DNA from: Halopelagius fulvigenes
Lineage (GTDB): Archaea; Halobacteriota; Halobacteria; Halobacteriales; Haloferacaceae
DNA: 64,000 nucleotides
NCBI RefSeq assembly: GCF_042662625.1
Contig: NZ_JBHSXH010000009.1
Span: 806,001 to 870,000, forward strand
Reading direction: 5' to 3'
Shown: piece by piece, positions 25,926 through 34,316 of the stretch
How positions within the stretch are numbered: the first letter of the stretch is position 1
How the letters are laid out: each line of letters opens with the position of its first letter
Program-made: the position numbers and the translations under genes
Notes under the pieces: model-generated
Database searches by the model: none
What the model saw: the letters and a program-made list of their open reading frames with translations, nothing else
What the model was told of the DNA's origin: nothing

Positions 25926-25960
25926 TCGCTGTGTCGTGTGCAACTCCACGTTGTCCGGGG

Positions 25961-25970
25961 TAATTTATAT
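25961..25970 (-). promoter_or_regulatory. TATA box of tRNA-Leu
   Basis: On the minus strand this reads ATATAAATTA, about 40 bp before the mature tRNA 5' end. This would place initiation roughly 10-15 nt upstream of the tRNA, leaving a short leader for RNase P to remove. Confidence 0.65.
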
Positions 25971-26077
25971 GAGTTTCCTTTCCACGCCGGAGTGTCGGGC
26001 GTTCGCAGTCGGCATTTCTCGGCCGCGCGCCGCGACGAGAGGGGAACCGTTTTGTCCGCACGGGCGACCGATTACGT

Positions 26078-26638
26078 ATGGAACGGAGCGTTCGAGACCA
26101 CGTCCCGGGTCTGACGGCGATTCTGACCGTCGCGTCTCTGGCCCTCGTCTTCGGGGCGGTGCTCGGTGCGATTCCGGAGGCGCTCCTCCCGCAGGCGTCC
26201 GACGGCGTCTTAGACGCCATTCCGCACGTCAACGCCGCCGTCAGCACCGTCGCCATCGCGACGATTCTCCTCGGCGTGCGCGCGATTCGGCGGGGGAACG
26301 TCCGCAGACACCGGGCGATGATGGTCGCGTCCGTCGGCCTGTTCGCCGCGTTTCTCGCCCTCTACCTGTACAGAATCGTCCTGCGGGGTACCGCGGAGTT
26401 CCCCGGTCCAGAGGCCGTCTACCAGTACGTCTACCTGCCGACGCTGGCCGTCCACATCCTCCTCGCCATCGTCTGCATCCCCCTGCTCTACTACGTCCTC
26501 CTGCTGGCGGTCACGCGCCCCGTGAGCGAGATCTACCGGACGCGACACCGCACGGTGGGCCGAGTCGCCGCGTCGCTGTGGCTGATCTCGTTCTTCCTCG
26601 GAAACGTCGTGTACGCGATGCTGTACGTGGTGTACTGA
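26078..26638 (+). CDS. DUF420 membrane protein
   Basis: This 186-residue protein has about five membrane helices and the DUF420 features, such as IPHVNAAVSTVAI, RRHRAMMVASVGLFAAFLA and LAVHILLAIVCIPL, with conserved histidines inside or near the helices. Bacterial relatives sit near cytochrome oxidase genes, but no oxidase genes are in this window. The role is unknown. The start at 26078 is the first ATG after a plausible promoter. Confidence 0.9.
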   Translation: MERSVRDHVPGLTAILTVASLALVFGAVLGAIPEALLPQASDGVLDAIPHVNAAVSTVAIATILLGVRAIRRGNVRRHRAMMVASVGLFAAFLALYLYRIVLRGTAEFPGPEAVYQYVYLPTLAVHILLAIVCIPLLYYVLLLAVTRPVSEIYRTRHRTVGRVAASLWLISFFLGNVVYAMLYVVY

Positions 26639-26750
26639 CCGTGCGTCGGAATCGCGGAGGCGGAGCGGGGGCGGACGCCGACGCTCACCGCGAGTCGGGA
26701 TAGCGGAATGCCAACCGTTATTCGTCCGGACCCGTCACCTCGACGCGTCA

Positions 26751-27260
26751 ATGGACGATTCGACTCTGCAGAACCGCAGGCGGTTTCTCGAAGGCGTCAG
26801 TGTCGGCGGCGGAGTGCTCTTGGCCGGATGCGCGGGCCGGTTAGGGGGAGACACTCAGGACGACATCCAGGGAGACGCCGGGACGAGCGGAAACGACGGC
26901 GTCGCCGCCGTCGCGTCCGTGAACCAGCAGGCGATGCAGAAGGAGCACGCTGCCATCCGACAGAAGGTCCAGAGCGGCGAGATGAACCAGACGGAGGCGC
27001 AACAGAAGATGGCCAGCCTCCAGAAGAAGTACGTGAGCGACGCCGTGGACGCCCTCACCGGAACCGTCGAGGAGACGGATGGCGTGAGCGTCGGCAAGAC
27101 GTACGACTCCTTCGGCGTGGTGGCGATCGAGGGCGAGGCCGGAGCGATACTCGGGCTACTGGAGTCCGACGACGCGCGGGCGTTCGTGTCGATTTCGGAC
27201 GTCGAAGAGCAGGTGGCGAAGCGGAACCAGCGGGCGAACTCGACCGCGTCCGGCCGGTAG
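26751..27260 (+). CDS. Tat-type lipoprotein, uncharacterised
   Basis: This 169-residue protein has an N-terminal NRRRFLEGVSVGGGVLLAGC, a twin-arginine signal ending in a lipobox, so it is predicted to be exported and lipid-anchored. The mature part is acidic and helical (AMQKEHAAIRQKVQSGE, AQQKMASLQKKYV), followed by a small beta region (GVVAIEGEAGAILGLL). I recognise no family. Confidence 0.82.
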   Translation: MDDSTLQNRRRFLEGVSVGGGVLLAGCAGRLGGDTQDDIQGDAGTSGNDGVAAVASVNQQAMQKEHAAIRQKVQSGEMNQTEAQQKMASLQKKYVSDAVDALTGTVEETDGVSVGKTYDSFGVVAIEGEAGAILGLLESDDARAFVSISDVEEQVAKRNQRANSTASGR

Positions 27261-27322
27261 ACGGCCGATGAAAAACTCCGGGCGCGAGAAAGGGAGGCGT
27301 CCGACGAGACGCTACGGACCGC

Positions 27323-27826
27323 TTACAGCAGGTTCTGAATCGCTTTCTTGATGTTCGAACCCTTCTGCATCGTCGTCAGCGTCTGGAGCGTGTCCTCCTC
27401 TTCGTCTAAGTTCTCCTTGAGGGGACCCTTCACGTCGCCGTCGAAGTCTATCTCGTTGGCGAGCATGATGAGGCCCTGATAGCCCGTGATCTCCATCCGC
27501 TCCGTCTTGATGCCCGCCGCGAGGTGGTACGGCGTCTTGAGGTCGTTCGACGCGACCTCGCGCTTGAACTCCTCGTGGTCGCGCTTCAGACCGTCGAGGA
27601 CGCCGCTCTCTCTCGTCTCCGGCGTCTCGTGAATCTCTCGGAACACCGTTTCGAGGCGTTCGACCTGCCGTCGCGTCTCGTCGCGGTGGTCGGCGAATCC
27701 CTTCGCCAGTTTCTCGTCCGGCGTGTCGGACGCGAGTTCGTCCAGCATCTCGACGAGTTGGTTCTCGATGTAGTACATCTCCTTCAGGTTGTAGACGAAC
27801 AGGTCGCGGGATGTTTCGAGCGCCAT
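27323..27826 (-). CDS. YciE/YciF-type ferritin-like protein (DUF892)
   Basis: This 167-residue protein is a four-helix ferritin-like member of DUF892. The start MALETSRDLFVYNLKEMYYIENQLVEML shows the helix A pattern DLFVYNLKEMY.IE. Helix D contains GYQGLIMLANEI. Glu and His residues suitable for a di-iron site are present in both halves. Bacterial relatives are stress-induced. The ATG at 27826 is preferred to the longer start at 27844, and a TATA-like TTTAT lies at about 27860. Confidence 0.88.
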   Translation of the reverse strand: MALETSRDLFVYNLKEMYYIENQLVEMLDELASDTPDEKLAKGFADHRDETRRQVERLETVFREIHETPETRESGVLDGLKRDHEEFKREVASNDLKTPYHLAAGIKTERMEITGYQGLIMLANEIDFDGDVKGPLKENLDEEEDTLQTLTTMQKGSNIKKAIQNLL

Positions 27827-28046
27827 TGATGTCACCGTCCGCACGTGGTCGCGCGAAGCCGATAAACGGCCTCGGCCGCGATGCTGACAGTCACTCCGGC
27901 TCTGGTATAGGGGCGAAACCGTCGTCGAGAGGCGACCTGTTCTCGGAGTAATCAGTCCCGCGACGGCGGGCGTCCGGGCGCGTCGAATCGGCGCACCCCG
28001 CCCGCGGAGAGAGAAGGCGACGGGCGGGTCTCGACGGGCGGTCGTC

Positions 28047-29612
28047 TCAGTCGTCGGCGGGCGTGATTTCGGCGTCCGCGCCGTCGATGGCGGGGCGGGT
28101 GACGTCGCGGTCCGTCTCCTCGTCGTCGATGTCGTAGGGGTACTCGCCGGTGACGCACCCGAGACAGAGGTCCGCGCGCGACCGTTCGAGGACGTCCGCG
28201 ATGGCGTCGATGGAGAGGTACGCTAGACTGTCCGCGCTGATTTCCTCGCGTATCTCCTCGGCGGACTTGTCCGAGGCGATGAGCTCCTCGCGGGTGGCCA
28301 TGTCGATGCCCATGTAGCAGGGGGCGACGATGGGCGGCGCGCCGATGCGGACGTGCACCTCCTCCGCGCCCGCGTCGCGGACGAGTTGGACGAGTTGCCG
28401 GGAGGTGGTGCCGCGGACGATGCTGTCGTCGATGATGGTGACCGACCGCCCCTCGATGGTGTTCTTTATCGGGTTGAGCTTCAGGCGGACGGCGCGTTCG
28501 CGTTCGTCCTGCGTCGGCATGATGAACGTCCGGCCGACGTAGCGGTTCTTCATCAGGCCCTCCGCGAACTCGACGGCGGCCGCGCCGTCGGGTCGTTCCT
28601 CGCCGTCGGCCGTCGTCTCGTTGGCCGCCTCGGCGTACCCCGAGGCGAAGGCGCGGCCGGAGTCGGGGACGGGCATCACCACGTCCGTCTCGATGCCGGA
28701 CTCCTCCCAGAGCTTCCGGCCGAGGTTGCGGCGCGCCTCGTAGACGAGGGTGCCGTCGATGACGGAGTCGGGACGGGCGAAGTAGACGTGTTCGAAGAAG
28801 CAGTGGGCGGTGTTCTCCTCCTCGACGAGTTGGTAGGAGTCGAACCCGGAGCCGTCGGGTTCGAGGACGACGAGTTCGCCCGGGCGGACGTCGCGGACGA
28901 GTTCGCCGTCGAGGGTGTCGATGGCGGCGGATTCGGAGGCGATGACGTACCCGCCGTCGACCTCCCCGATGCAGAGCGGTCGGTTCCCCTGCGGGTCGCG
29001 CACGCCGAGGACCGTCTCGTCGTGCATGATGGTCAACGAGTACGACCCGTGGATGCGTTGCATCGTGCGCTTGACCGCCCGCACGAGGTCCTCGTTCAGG
29101 AGGTTGCGCGCCAAGTCGTGGGCGATGACCTCCGTGTCGCCCGTCGAGGTGAACGCGTGGCCGAGAGCCTCCAGTTCGTCGCGTATCTCGTCGGCGTTGA
29201 CGAGGTTGCCGTTGTGCGCGAGTCCGAGCGACCCCGACTTAAAGGAGACGGAGAACGGTTGGGCGCAACAGGCGTTCAGGCCGCCCGAGGTGGGGTAGCG
29301 GACGTGACCGATGCCGCCCGTTCCGGCGAGAGAGTCGAGGTCCGACTCATCGAACACGTCGCCGACGAGGCCCACCTCGACGTGACTGTGCTGTTGGAAC
29401 CCGTCGTGGGTGACGATACCCGCCGACTCCTGCCCCCGGTGTTGGAGTGCATACAGGGAGTAGTACAACGGCCGCGACGCCGCGCGGTCCGAGAGGGAGA
29501 CGCCGACGACGCCGCACTTCTCGGTCGGCCCCGAGAGGTCGGCCGCAGTCAGTCGGTCCGCGCCGTCGTCGCGTCCGGATGTGGGATTCGGAGAGTCCCG
29601 CCCGTCAGGCAT
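28047..29612 (-). CDS. purF: Amidophosphoribosyltransferase PurF
   Basis: This 521-residue enzyme makes phosphoribosylamine from PRPP and glutamine, the first step of purine synthesis. The glutaminase domain has its nucleophile Cys33 in EKCGVVGV, implying removal of a 32-residue propeptide, and further motifs GHVRYPTSGG and AHNGNLVN. The PRTase domain has VIDDSIVRGTTS and MPVPDSGRAFASGYA. The C-terminus has a metal-cluster-type cysteine region (DLCLGCVTGEYP). The ATG at 29612 is preferred to an in-frame extension. A palindrome lies 72-92 bp upstream. Confidence 0.96.
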   Translation of the reverse strand: MPDGRDSPNPTSGRDDGADRLTAADLSGPTEKCGVVGVSLSDRAASRPLYYSLYALQHRGQESAGIVTHDGFQQHSHVEVGLVGDVFDESDLDSLAGTGGIGHVRYPTSGGLNACCAQPFSVSFKSGSLGLAHNGNLVNADEIRDELEALGHAFTSTGDTEVIAHDLARNLLNEDLVRAVKRTMQRIHGSYSLTIMHDETVLGVRDPQGNRPLCIGEVDGGYVIASESAAIDTLDGELVRDVRPGELVVLEPDGSGFDSYQLVEEENTAHCFFEHVYFARPDSVIDGTLVYEARRNLGRKLWEESGIETDVVMPVPDSGRAFASGYAEAANETTADGEERPDGAAAVEFAEGLMKNRYVGRTFIMPTQDERERAVRLKLNPIKNTIEGRSVTIIDDSIVRGTTSRQLVQLVRDAGAEEVHVRIGAPPIVAPCYMGIDMATREELIASDKSAEEIREEISADSLAYLSIDAIADVLERSRADLCLGCVTGEYPYDIDDEETDRDVTRPAIDGADAEITPADD

Positions 29613-29684
29613 AGTCGATGGTAGGGGGTTCAGGGGGTAAAAAACCCGTCCTTGTGCACTCTCCGTCGCATCTACGGGCCACGA

Positions 29685-29704
29685 ATATGCACAACCGTGC
29701 ATAT
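29685..29704. promoter_or_regulatory. Palindrome ATATGCAC-N4-GTGCATAT upstream of purF
   Basis: Perfect 8-bp arms (29685-29692 and 29697-29704) flank a 4-bp spacer. The centre is about 50 bp upstream of a TATA-like GTTTTTTAC (about 29637-29646, minus strand), and a second GTGCAC lies at 29654-29659. This looks like a dimeric regulator site, plausibly for purine control. The rest of the gap to eL37 (29705-29968) is purine-rich, and I see nothing further in it. Confidence 0.55.
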
Positions 29705-29968
29705 CTCGGCGCGTCGCGCGGGCGTCGTCGTGCGGTCTGCGGACCGAACGAGGGGGGTCGAAACACGGCGCTTCGACGGGAGTGGGAGACGGCCCGGATG
29801 ACCCGGAGAGAGGGCTTGGAAGACGGCGGGAGAAACGGGACTCACCGAGACGAAGGGAAGGTTCACCGAACCCGGAGACGGGACTTGCAGAGAGAATCGA
29901 CGGGCGGAGCGGGGGCTACGACGGCGGAGAGTCGAGAGTAAAGGAGAGTGAGAGTCCGGACCGACGGT

Positions 29969-30145
29969 TCAGTTGTCGCCCGCTTTGGACTGCCACTCGT
30001 ATCCGCGGCGCTTCGCCGACTTGCCGAAGCCGCAAGACGAGCAGGCCTTCTTCTTGACGTGGTACGATTTCTCGCCGCACCGACGGCATTTCACGTGCGT
30101 CGTCTTGTTCTTCTTTCCTTGACTGGGGGTTCCTGCGCCCGTCAT
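29969..30145 (-). CDS. rpl37e: 50S ribosomal protein L37e (eL37)
   Basis: This 58-residue protein starts MTGAGTPSQGKKNKTTHVKC and has the eL37 zinc finger with CRRCGEK and CSSCGFG, followed by a basic tail KSAKRRGYEW. It is a structural protein of the large subunit near the exit tunnel. Its start overlaps the stop of the LSm gene by 4 bp; this LSm-eL37 pair is conserved in haloarchaea. Confidence 0.97.
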   Translation of the reverse strand: MTGAGTPSQGKKNKTTHVKCRRCGEKSYHVKKKACSSCGFGKSAKRRGYEWQSKAGDN

Positions 30146-30378
30146 GCTTTGATCGTGACGACGTTATCGCCGCGTATAATGGTTGTGTCTTCAACCGGCG
30201 TGACCTCTATTTCGCCGAGAACGTCCTCCTCCTCGTCCGCCGCGGGCGGTTCGAGAACGACGTTCATGTGTTGGTCGTACCCGGCGAGGGTGCCGTAGTA
30301 TGCGCTCCCGTCCTTCAGGTTGACCGTGACGGGCTCCTGCAGGGAAGCCTCAAGCACGTCGAGGGGTCGTCCGCTCAT
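30142..30378 (-). CDS. LSm / Sm-like archaeal RNA-binding protein
   Basis: This 78-residue protein has the two Sm motifs. Sm1 is VTVNLKDGSAYYGTLAGYDQHMNVVLE and Sm2 is TTIIRGDNVVTI. It should form a ring that binds U-rich RNA and interacts with small RNAs and tRNAs. An acidic loop (PPAADEEEDVLGE) separates the motifs. The overlap with eL37 (ATGA) means both proteins come from one transcript. Confidence 0.96.
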   Translation of the reverse strand: MSGRPLDVLEASLQEPVTVNLKDGSAYYGTLAGYDQHMNVVLEPPAADEEEDVLGEIEVTPVEDTTIIRGDNVVTIKA

Positions 30379-30439
30379 GACAGAACCGCATCCCGTTTCG
30401 GTATTAAATGTGCCGAACCATCGGATGGCCGGCGTTCGG

Positions 30440-31481
30440 TCACTCAGTTCCGTTTAGCGCCCCTCGGACCGGCACTCGAAGCGTGACGACGCTCCCGCCG
30501 CCCGCTCGGTCGCTCACGGTGACGCGGCCGCCGACGCGCCGAACCACCGTCCTGACGAGCCAAAAGCCCAGTCCGCTCCCGTGGACGAGGGGGGTCTCCT
30601 CTCCCTCGCGCAGGATGGCCCGTTCGTGTTCGGGGACGCCCGGCCCCCGGTCGGCGACGGAGAGTTCGAGGTGCTCGCCGGAGTCGGAGCGCCGCACCCG
30701 GAGGAGAACCGTCGGTTCGGGGTCGTCGTCGTGCTTGACGCCGTTCTCGCAGAGTTCCTCGACTGCGGCGTGCAGTCGGTCCGACACGCGCAGGTCCGGA
30801 TCTACGTCTATCCGCGTCTCCACGGTGGCCGAGAGGAACGCCAACTCGACGTTCGTCTGCGTCTCGTGGACCATCTCGCCGACCGGACGGGTTCCGGCGG
30901 GCGCGTCGTCGAACAGTCGCTCTATCTCCTTTGCCTTCTCCGTGAGGTCCAACCAGCGTTCGACCGTCCGCCCGATGACCCGCGCCGACTCCCGAACGTC
31001 GGCGTCGTCCGAGCGGAGCAACATCTCCGTGTGCCCGTACAGCACGTTCAGGTCGTTTCGGATGTTGTGCCGCATCACCCGATTGAGCACCTGCACGTGT
31101 TCCTCCCGCCGCTTTCGCTCCGTGACGTCCACGTAGAGGGCCGTCACGCCCTCGGTGCCGTCGCGGCGGGGAACCGCGTGCACGACCGACAGTGCCGTCG
31201 CGGGCGAGGAGTTCGCGTTCCGCGCGGTCGAACTCGCCGCGAAGCGCGCGTTCGTACCCGCCGCCGCGGAGGGCGTCGGCGGAGTCGGGTGCGTAGAACT
31301 CCCCGACGGGTCGCCCGAGGACGCTCTCCCTCTCGTATCCGAGCCGCGAAGCGAACCGCTCGTTACAGTCCTCGATAACGGGGTCTCGCCCGTCCGAGGC
31401 TCCGGAATGGGTGGCGACGAACATCACCGGAAGGTGGTCGAACAGATCATCGGCCCGTCTCGGTGGGGAATTCTTGTCCAC
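30440..31481 (-). pseudogene. Sensor histidine kinase split by a frameshift
   Basis: Two overlapping minus-strand frames together make one PAS kinase. The first frame (from 31481) encodes a PAS domain, LPVMFVATHSGASDGRD through ERELLARDGT. The second (to 30440) continues with SVVHAVPRRDG, VTERKRREEH, the HisKA-like RVMRHNIRNDLNVLYGH, an N box VEELCENGVKHDDD, VADRGPGVP and GSGLGFWLVRTVV. The switch occurs near 31193-31205 and is equivalent to one extra base; removing it gives DGTSVVHAVP. Either the gene is inactivated or the base is a sequencing error. A translational frameshift is less likely. Confidence 0.8.
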
Positions 31482-31605
31482 GGGAACCTCCGTACCGTTC
31501 CGGAGTCAGCCTGTCACACGATTAATCTTTGCTGCGAGTATCAAAATCGAATTTCGGAGCGCGCGCGGCGCTCTCGGGGCGGGCGCGGACGGCCAACCCA
31601 CGTAG

Positions 31606-31614
31606 TTTTTAATA
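31606..31614 (+). promoter_or_regulatory. TATA-like element upstream of the RNase J leader
   Basis: TTTTTAATA lies 216 bp before the RNase J start codon. It would start a transcript near 31636, just before the first large hairpin, giving an unusually long 5' leader of about 195 nt. Confidence 0.5.
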
Positions 31615-31635
31615 CCCCAGTGTGTAGCCCCACGT

Positions 31636-31785
31636 ACCGAGATTCCCGCGGGTAAGTGTGGTGGTTGTGACTACCGCACGCGGGACCGACGACCGACGCG
31701 CTGTAAGACGCCGGGGCCGTTCGGTCCCGACGGGTCCGCGCCGCTGATTTGCGGCGGCGCGGCGTCCGCCGGCGGGACTTTACGT
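31636..31785 (+). ncRNA. Strongly structured leader or small RNA upstream of RNase J
   Basis: Four hairpins follow each other in a non-coding gap. Hairpin 1 pairs CCCGCG (31645) with CGCGGG (31679) and TGTGGTGG with CTACCGCA, with a 6-nt bulge. Hairpin 2 is GGGGCC-GTTC-GGTCCC (31713-31728). Hairpin 3 is CCGCGCCGC and GCGGCGCGG (31736-31762). Hairpin 4 is GTCCGCC and GGCGGGAC (31764-31778). It does not match tRNA, RNase P RNA or SRP RNA signatures. It may be a 5' leader controlling RNase J or a separate small RNA. Confidence 0.45.
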
Positions 31786-31829
31786 GAGCAACCGCGCCAC
31801 GCCTGTGGCTTTCAATGCTCGGACCAACC

Positions 31830-33182
31830 ATGGAAATCGAAATTGCGACAATCGGCGGATACGAAGAAGTCGGTCGACAGATGACGGCCGTTCGCGCGGG
31901 CGACGACGTCGTCGTCTTCGACATGGGCCTGAACCTGTCTCAGGTCCTGATCCACGACAACGTGGAGACCGAAAAGATGCACAGCCTCGACCTCATCGAC
32001 ATGGGTGCGATTCCGGACGACCGCATCATGTCGGACTTAGAGGGCGACGTGAAGGCCATCGTGCCGACGCACGGCCACCTCGACCACATCGGCGCCATCT
32101 CGAAGCTGGCGCACCGCTACGACGCGCCCGTCGTGGCCACGCCGTTCACCATCGAACTGGTGAAACAGCAGGTCGAAGGCGAGAGCAAGTTCAACGTCGG
32201 CAACGACCTCGTGAAGATGAGCGCCGGCGAGACGATGTCCATCGGGGACTCGGGACAGGTCGAACTGGAGTTCGTCCACGTGACCCACTCCATCATCGAC
32301 GCCATCAACCCCGTCCTCCACACGCCCGAGGGGGCCGTCGTCTACGGCCTCGACAAGCGGATGGACCACTCGCCGGTCCTGGAGGATCCCATCGACATGA
32401 AGCGCTTCCGCGAGATCGGCCGCGAGGGCAACGGCGTCCTCTGTTACATCGAGGACTGCACGAACGCGGGTCGGAAGGGCCGGACGCCCTCCGAGTCCGT
32501 CGCGCGCCGCCACCTCCAGGACGTGATGACGAGCATCGAGGACTACGACGGCGGCATCGTGGCGACGACGTTCTCGTCGCACATCTCCCGCGTCTCCTCG
32601 CTCATCGAGTTCGCCAAGGACATCGGGCGGCAACCCGTCCTGCTCGGCCGGTCGATGGAGAAGTACTCCGGCACCGCGGAGCGTCTCGGCTTCGTCGACA
32701 TCCCCGACGACGTCGGCATGTACGGCCACCGCAAGTCCGTCGACCGGACGTTCAAGCGCATCATGAAGGAGGGTAAGGAGGACTACCTGCCCATCGTCAC
32801 GGGTCACCAGGGCGAACCGCGCGCGATGCTCACCCGGATGGGCCGCGGCGAGACGCCGTACGAACTCGACGAGGGCGACAAGGTCATCTTCTCCGCGCGG
32901 GTCATCCCGGAGCCGACCAACGAGGGGCAGCGCTACCAGTCCGAACGCCTCCTGAAGATGCAGGGCGCCCGGATCTACGACGAGATTCACGTTTCGGGCC
33001 ACCTCCGCGAGGAGGGTCACTACCAGATGCTCGACGCGCTTCAGCCCCAGCACGTCATTCCCGCCCACCAGAACCTCAAGGGCTTCGCGCCGTACGTCGA
33101 CCTCGCGGAGTCGCAGGGGTACGCGCTGGGCCGTGACCTTCACGTCACGCGCAACGGGAACATGATCCAGCTGGTGGAGTAA
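31830..33182 (+). CDS. rnj: Ribonuclease J (metallo-beta-lactamase/beta-CASP)
   Basis: This 450-residue enzyme is the archaeal 5'-3' exoribonuclease. The metal site HGHLDH is at residues 81-86, with further beta-CASP motifs YGLDKRMDHSPVLED, TFSSHISRVSSLI and VSGHLREEGHY. The ATG at 31830 (MEIEIATIGGYEEVG) is preferred over the in-frame ATG at 31815 because it matches the family start. The isoprenyl diphosphate synthase gene follows after 1 bp, the usual haloarchaeal arrangement. Confidence 0.95.
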   Translation: MEIEIATIGGYEEVGRQMTAVRAGDDVVVFDMGLNLSQVLIHDNVETEKMHSLDLIDMGAIPDDRIMSDLEGDVKAIVPTHGHLDHIGAISKLAHRYDAPVVATPFTIELVKQQVEGESKFNVGNDLVKMSAGETMSIGDSGQVELEFVHVTHSIIDAINPVLHTPEGAVVYGLDKRMDHSPVLEDPIDMKRFREIGREGNGVLCYIEDCTNAGRKGRTPSESVARRHLQDVMTSIEDYDGGIVATTFSSHISRVSSLIEFAKDIGRQPVLLGRSMEKYSGTAERLGFVDIPDDVGMYGHRKSVDRTFKRIMKEGKEDYLPIVTGHQGEPRAMLTRMGRGETPYELDEGDKVIFSARVIPEPTNEGQRYQSERLLKMQGARIYDEIHVSGHLREEGHYQMLDALQPQHVIPAHQNLKGFAPYVDLAESQGYALGRDLHVTRNGNMIQLVE

Positions 33183-33183
33183 G

Positions 33184-34230
33184 ATGAACTCGGAAGCGAC
33201 GGAGGAACGGGTGCTCGAAGCGGTCCGACAGCGGCGCGAACTCGTCAACGAGGCGCTGGACGAGGACATCCCGCTGGAGGAGCCCGAACGGCTCTACGAG
33301 GCGACCCGCTACCTGCTTCAGGCCGGCGGCAAGCGCCTCCGGCCGACCGTGACGCTCCTCGCGGCCGAAGCGCTCGCGGACGTCGAGCCGCTCTCGACGG
33401 ACTACCGCGCGTTTCCGACACTCGACTCCCGCGAGATAGACGTGATGACGGCCGCGGCGAGCATCGAGGTCATCCAGTCGTTCACGCTCATCCACGACGA
33501 CATCATGGACGACGACGACCTCCGTCGCGGCGTCCCCGCGGTTCACAAAGAGTACGACACCGAGACGGCCATCCTCGCGGGCGACACGCTCTATGCGAAG
33601 GCGTTCGAGCTGATGACGCACACGGGCGCGGACCCCGAGAACGGGCTGGAGGCCGTCCGGATGCTCGCGACGACCTGCACCCAGATCTGCGAGGGGCAGG
33701 CGCTCGACGTCGAGTTCGAGCGACGCACCGAGGTGTTGCCCGACGAGTATCTGGAGATGATAGAGCTGAAAACCGCCGTCCTCTACGGCGCGGCGGCGGC
33801 GACGGCCGGCGTCCTCATGGGCGCCGGCGAGGACGTGGTCGAAGCGCTCTACCGGTACGGCATCGACTCGGGCTGCGCGTTCCAGATACAGGACGACGTG
33901 CTCGACCTGACGGTGCCCTCCGAGAAGCTGGGTAAACAGCGCGGGTCGGACCTCGTCGAGAACAAAGAGACCATCATCACGCTCCACGCCCGCCAACAGG
34001 GCGTGGACGTGGACTCGCTTCTCGACGCCTCGGGCGTCGAGGACGTGACGGAGGAGGCGGTCGAGGAGGCCGTCGCGGAGCTGGACGACGCCGGCTCCAT
34101 CGACTTCGCCCGCGAGAAGGCCCACGAGCTCACCGACCGGGCGAAGGACCACCTCGAAGTCCTCCCGGACAACGAGGCGCGGTCGCTCCTGCGCGACATC
34201 GCCGACTACCTCATCACGCGCGGGTACTGA
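33184..34230 (+). CDS. idsA: Geranylgeranyl/farnesyl diphosphate synthase
   Basis: This 348-residue trans-prenyltransferase builds the isoprenoid chains of archaeal lipids. The first Asp-rich motif is LIHDDIMDDDDLRRG (Asp105-Asp109) and the second is FQIQDDVLDLT. KxxRP is present as GGKRLRPTV. Phe100 lies five residues before the first motif, consistent with a C20 or C15 product. It is co-transcribed with RNase J, with the start codon 1 bp after that stop. Confidence 0.95.
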   Translation: MNSEATEERVLEAVRQRRELVNEALDEDIPLEEPERLYEATRYLLQAGGKRLRPTVTLLAAEALADVEPLSTDYRAFPTLDSREIDVMTAAASIEVIQSFTLIHDDIMDDDDLRRGVPAVHKEYDTETAILAGDTLYAKAFELMTHTGADPENGLEAVRMLATTCTQICEGQALDVEFERRTEVLPDEYLEMIELKTAVLYGAAAATAGVLMGAGEDVVEALYRYGIDSGCAFQIQDDVLDLTVPSEKLGKQRGSDLVENKETIITLHARQQGVDVDSLLDASGVEDVTEEAVEEAVAELDDAGSIDFAREKAHELTDRAKDHLEVLPDNEARSLLRDIADYLITRGY

Positions 34231-34316
34231 CCCGGCGGTACGGGTCGCTTTTTCTCCGGCAGACGCCGCGTCGCGGCCAATCGAAGATATATACCGAAGG
34301 CACTCGACTACCGCGT

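Noticed and set aside
29782..29941. Small open frames in the gap between purF and eL37
   Set aside because: They are Arg/Gly/Glu-rich frames from purine-rich sequence, lack good starts and promoters, and match no motif.
31640..31780. RNase P RNA, SRP RNA or a tRNA with intron
   Set aside because: No T-loop, no SRP tetraloop core and no conserved RNase P core motifs were found, and the region is too short for RNase P RNA.
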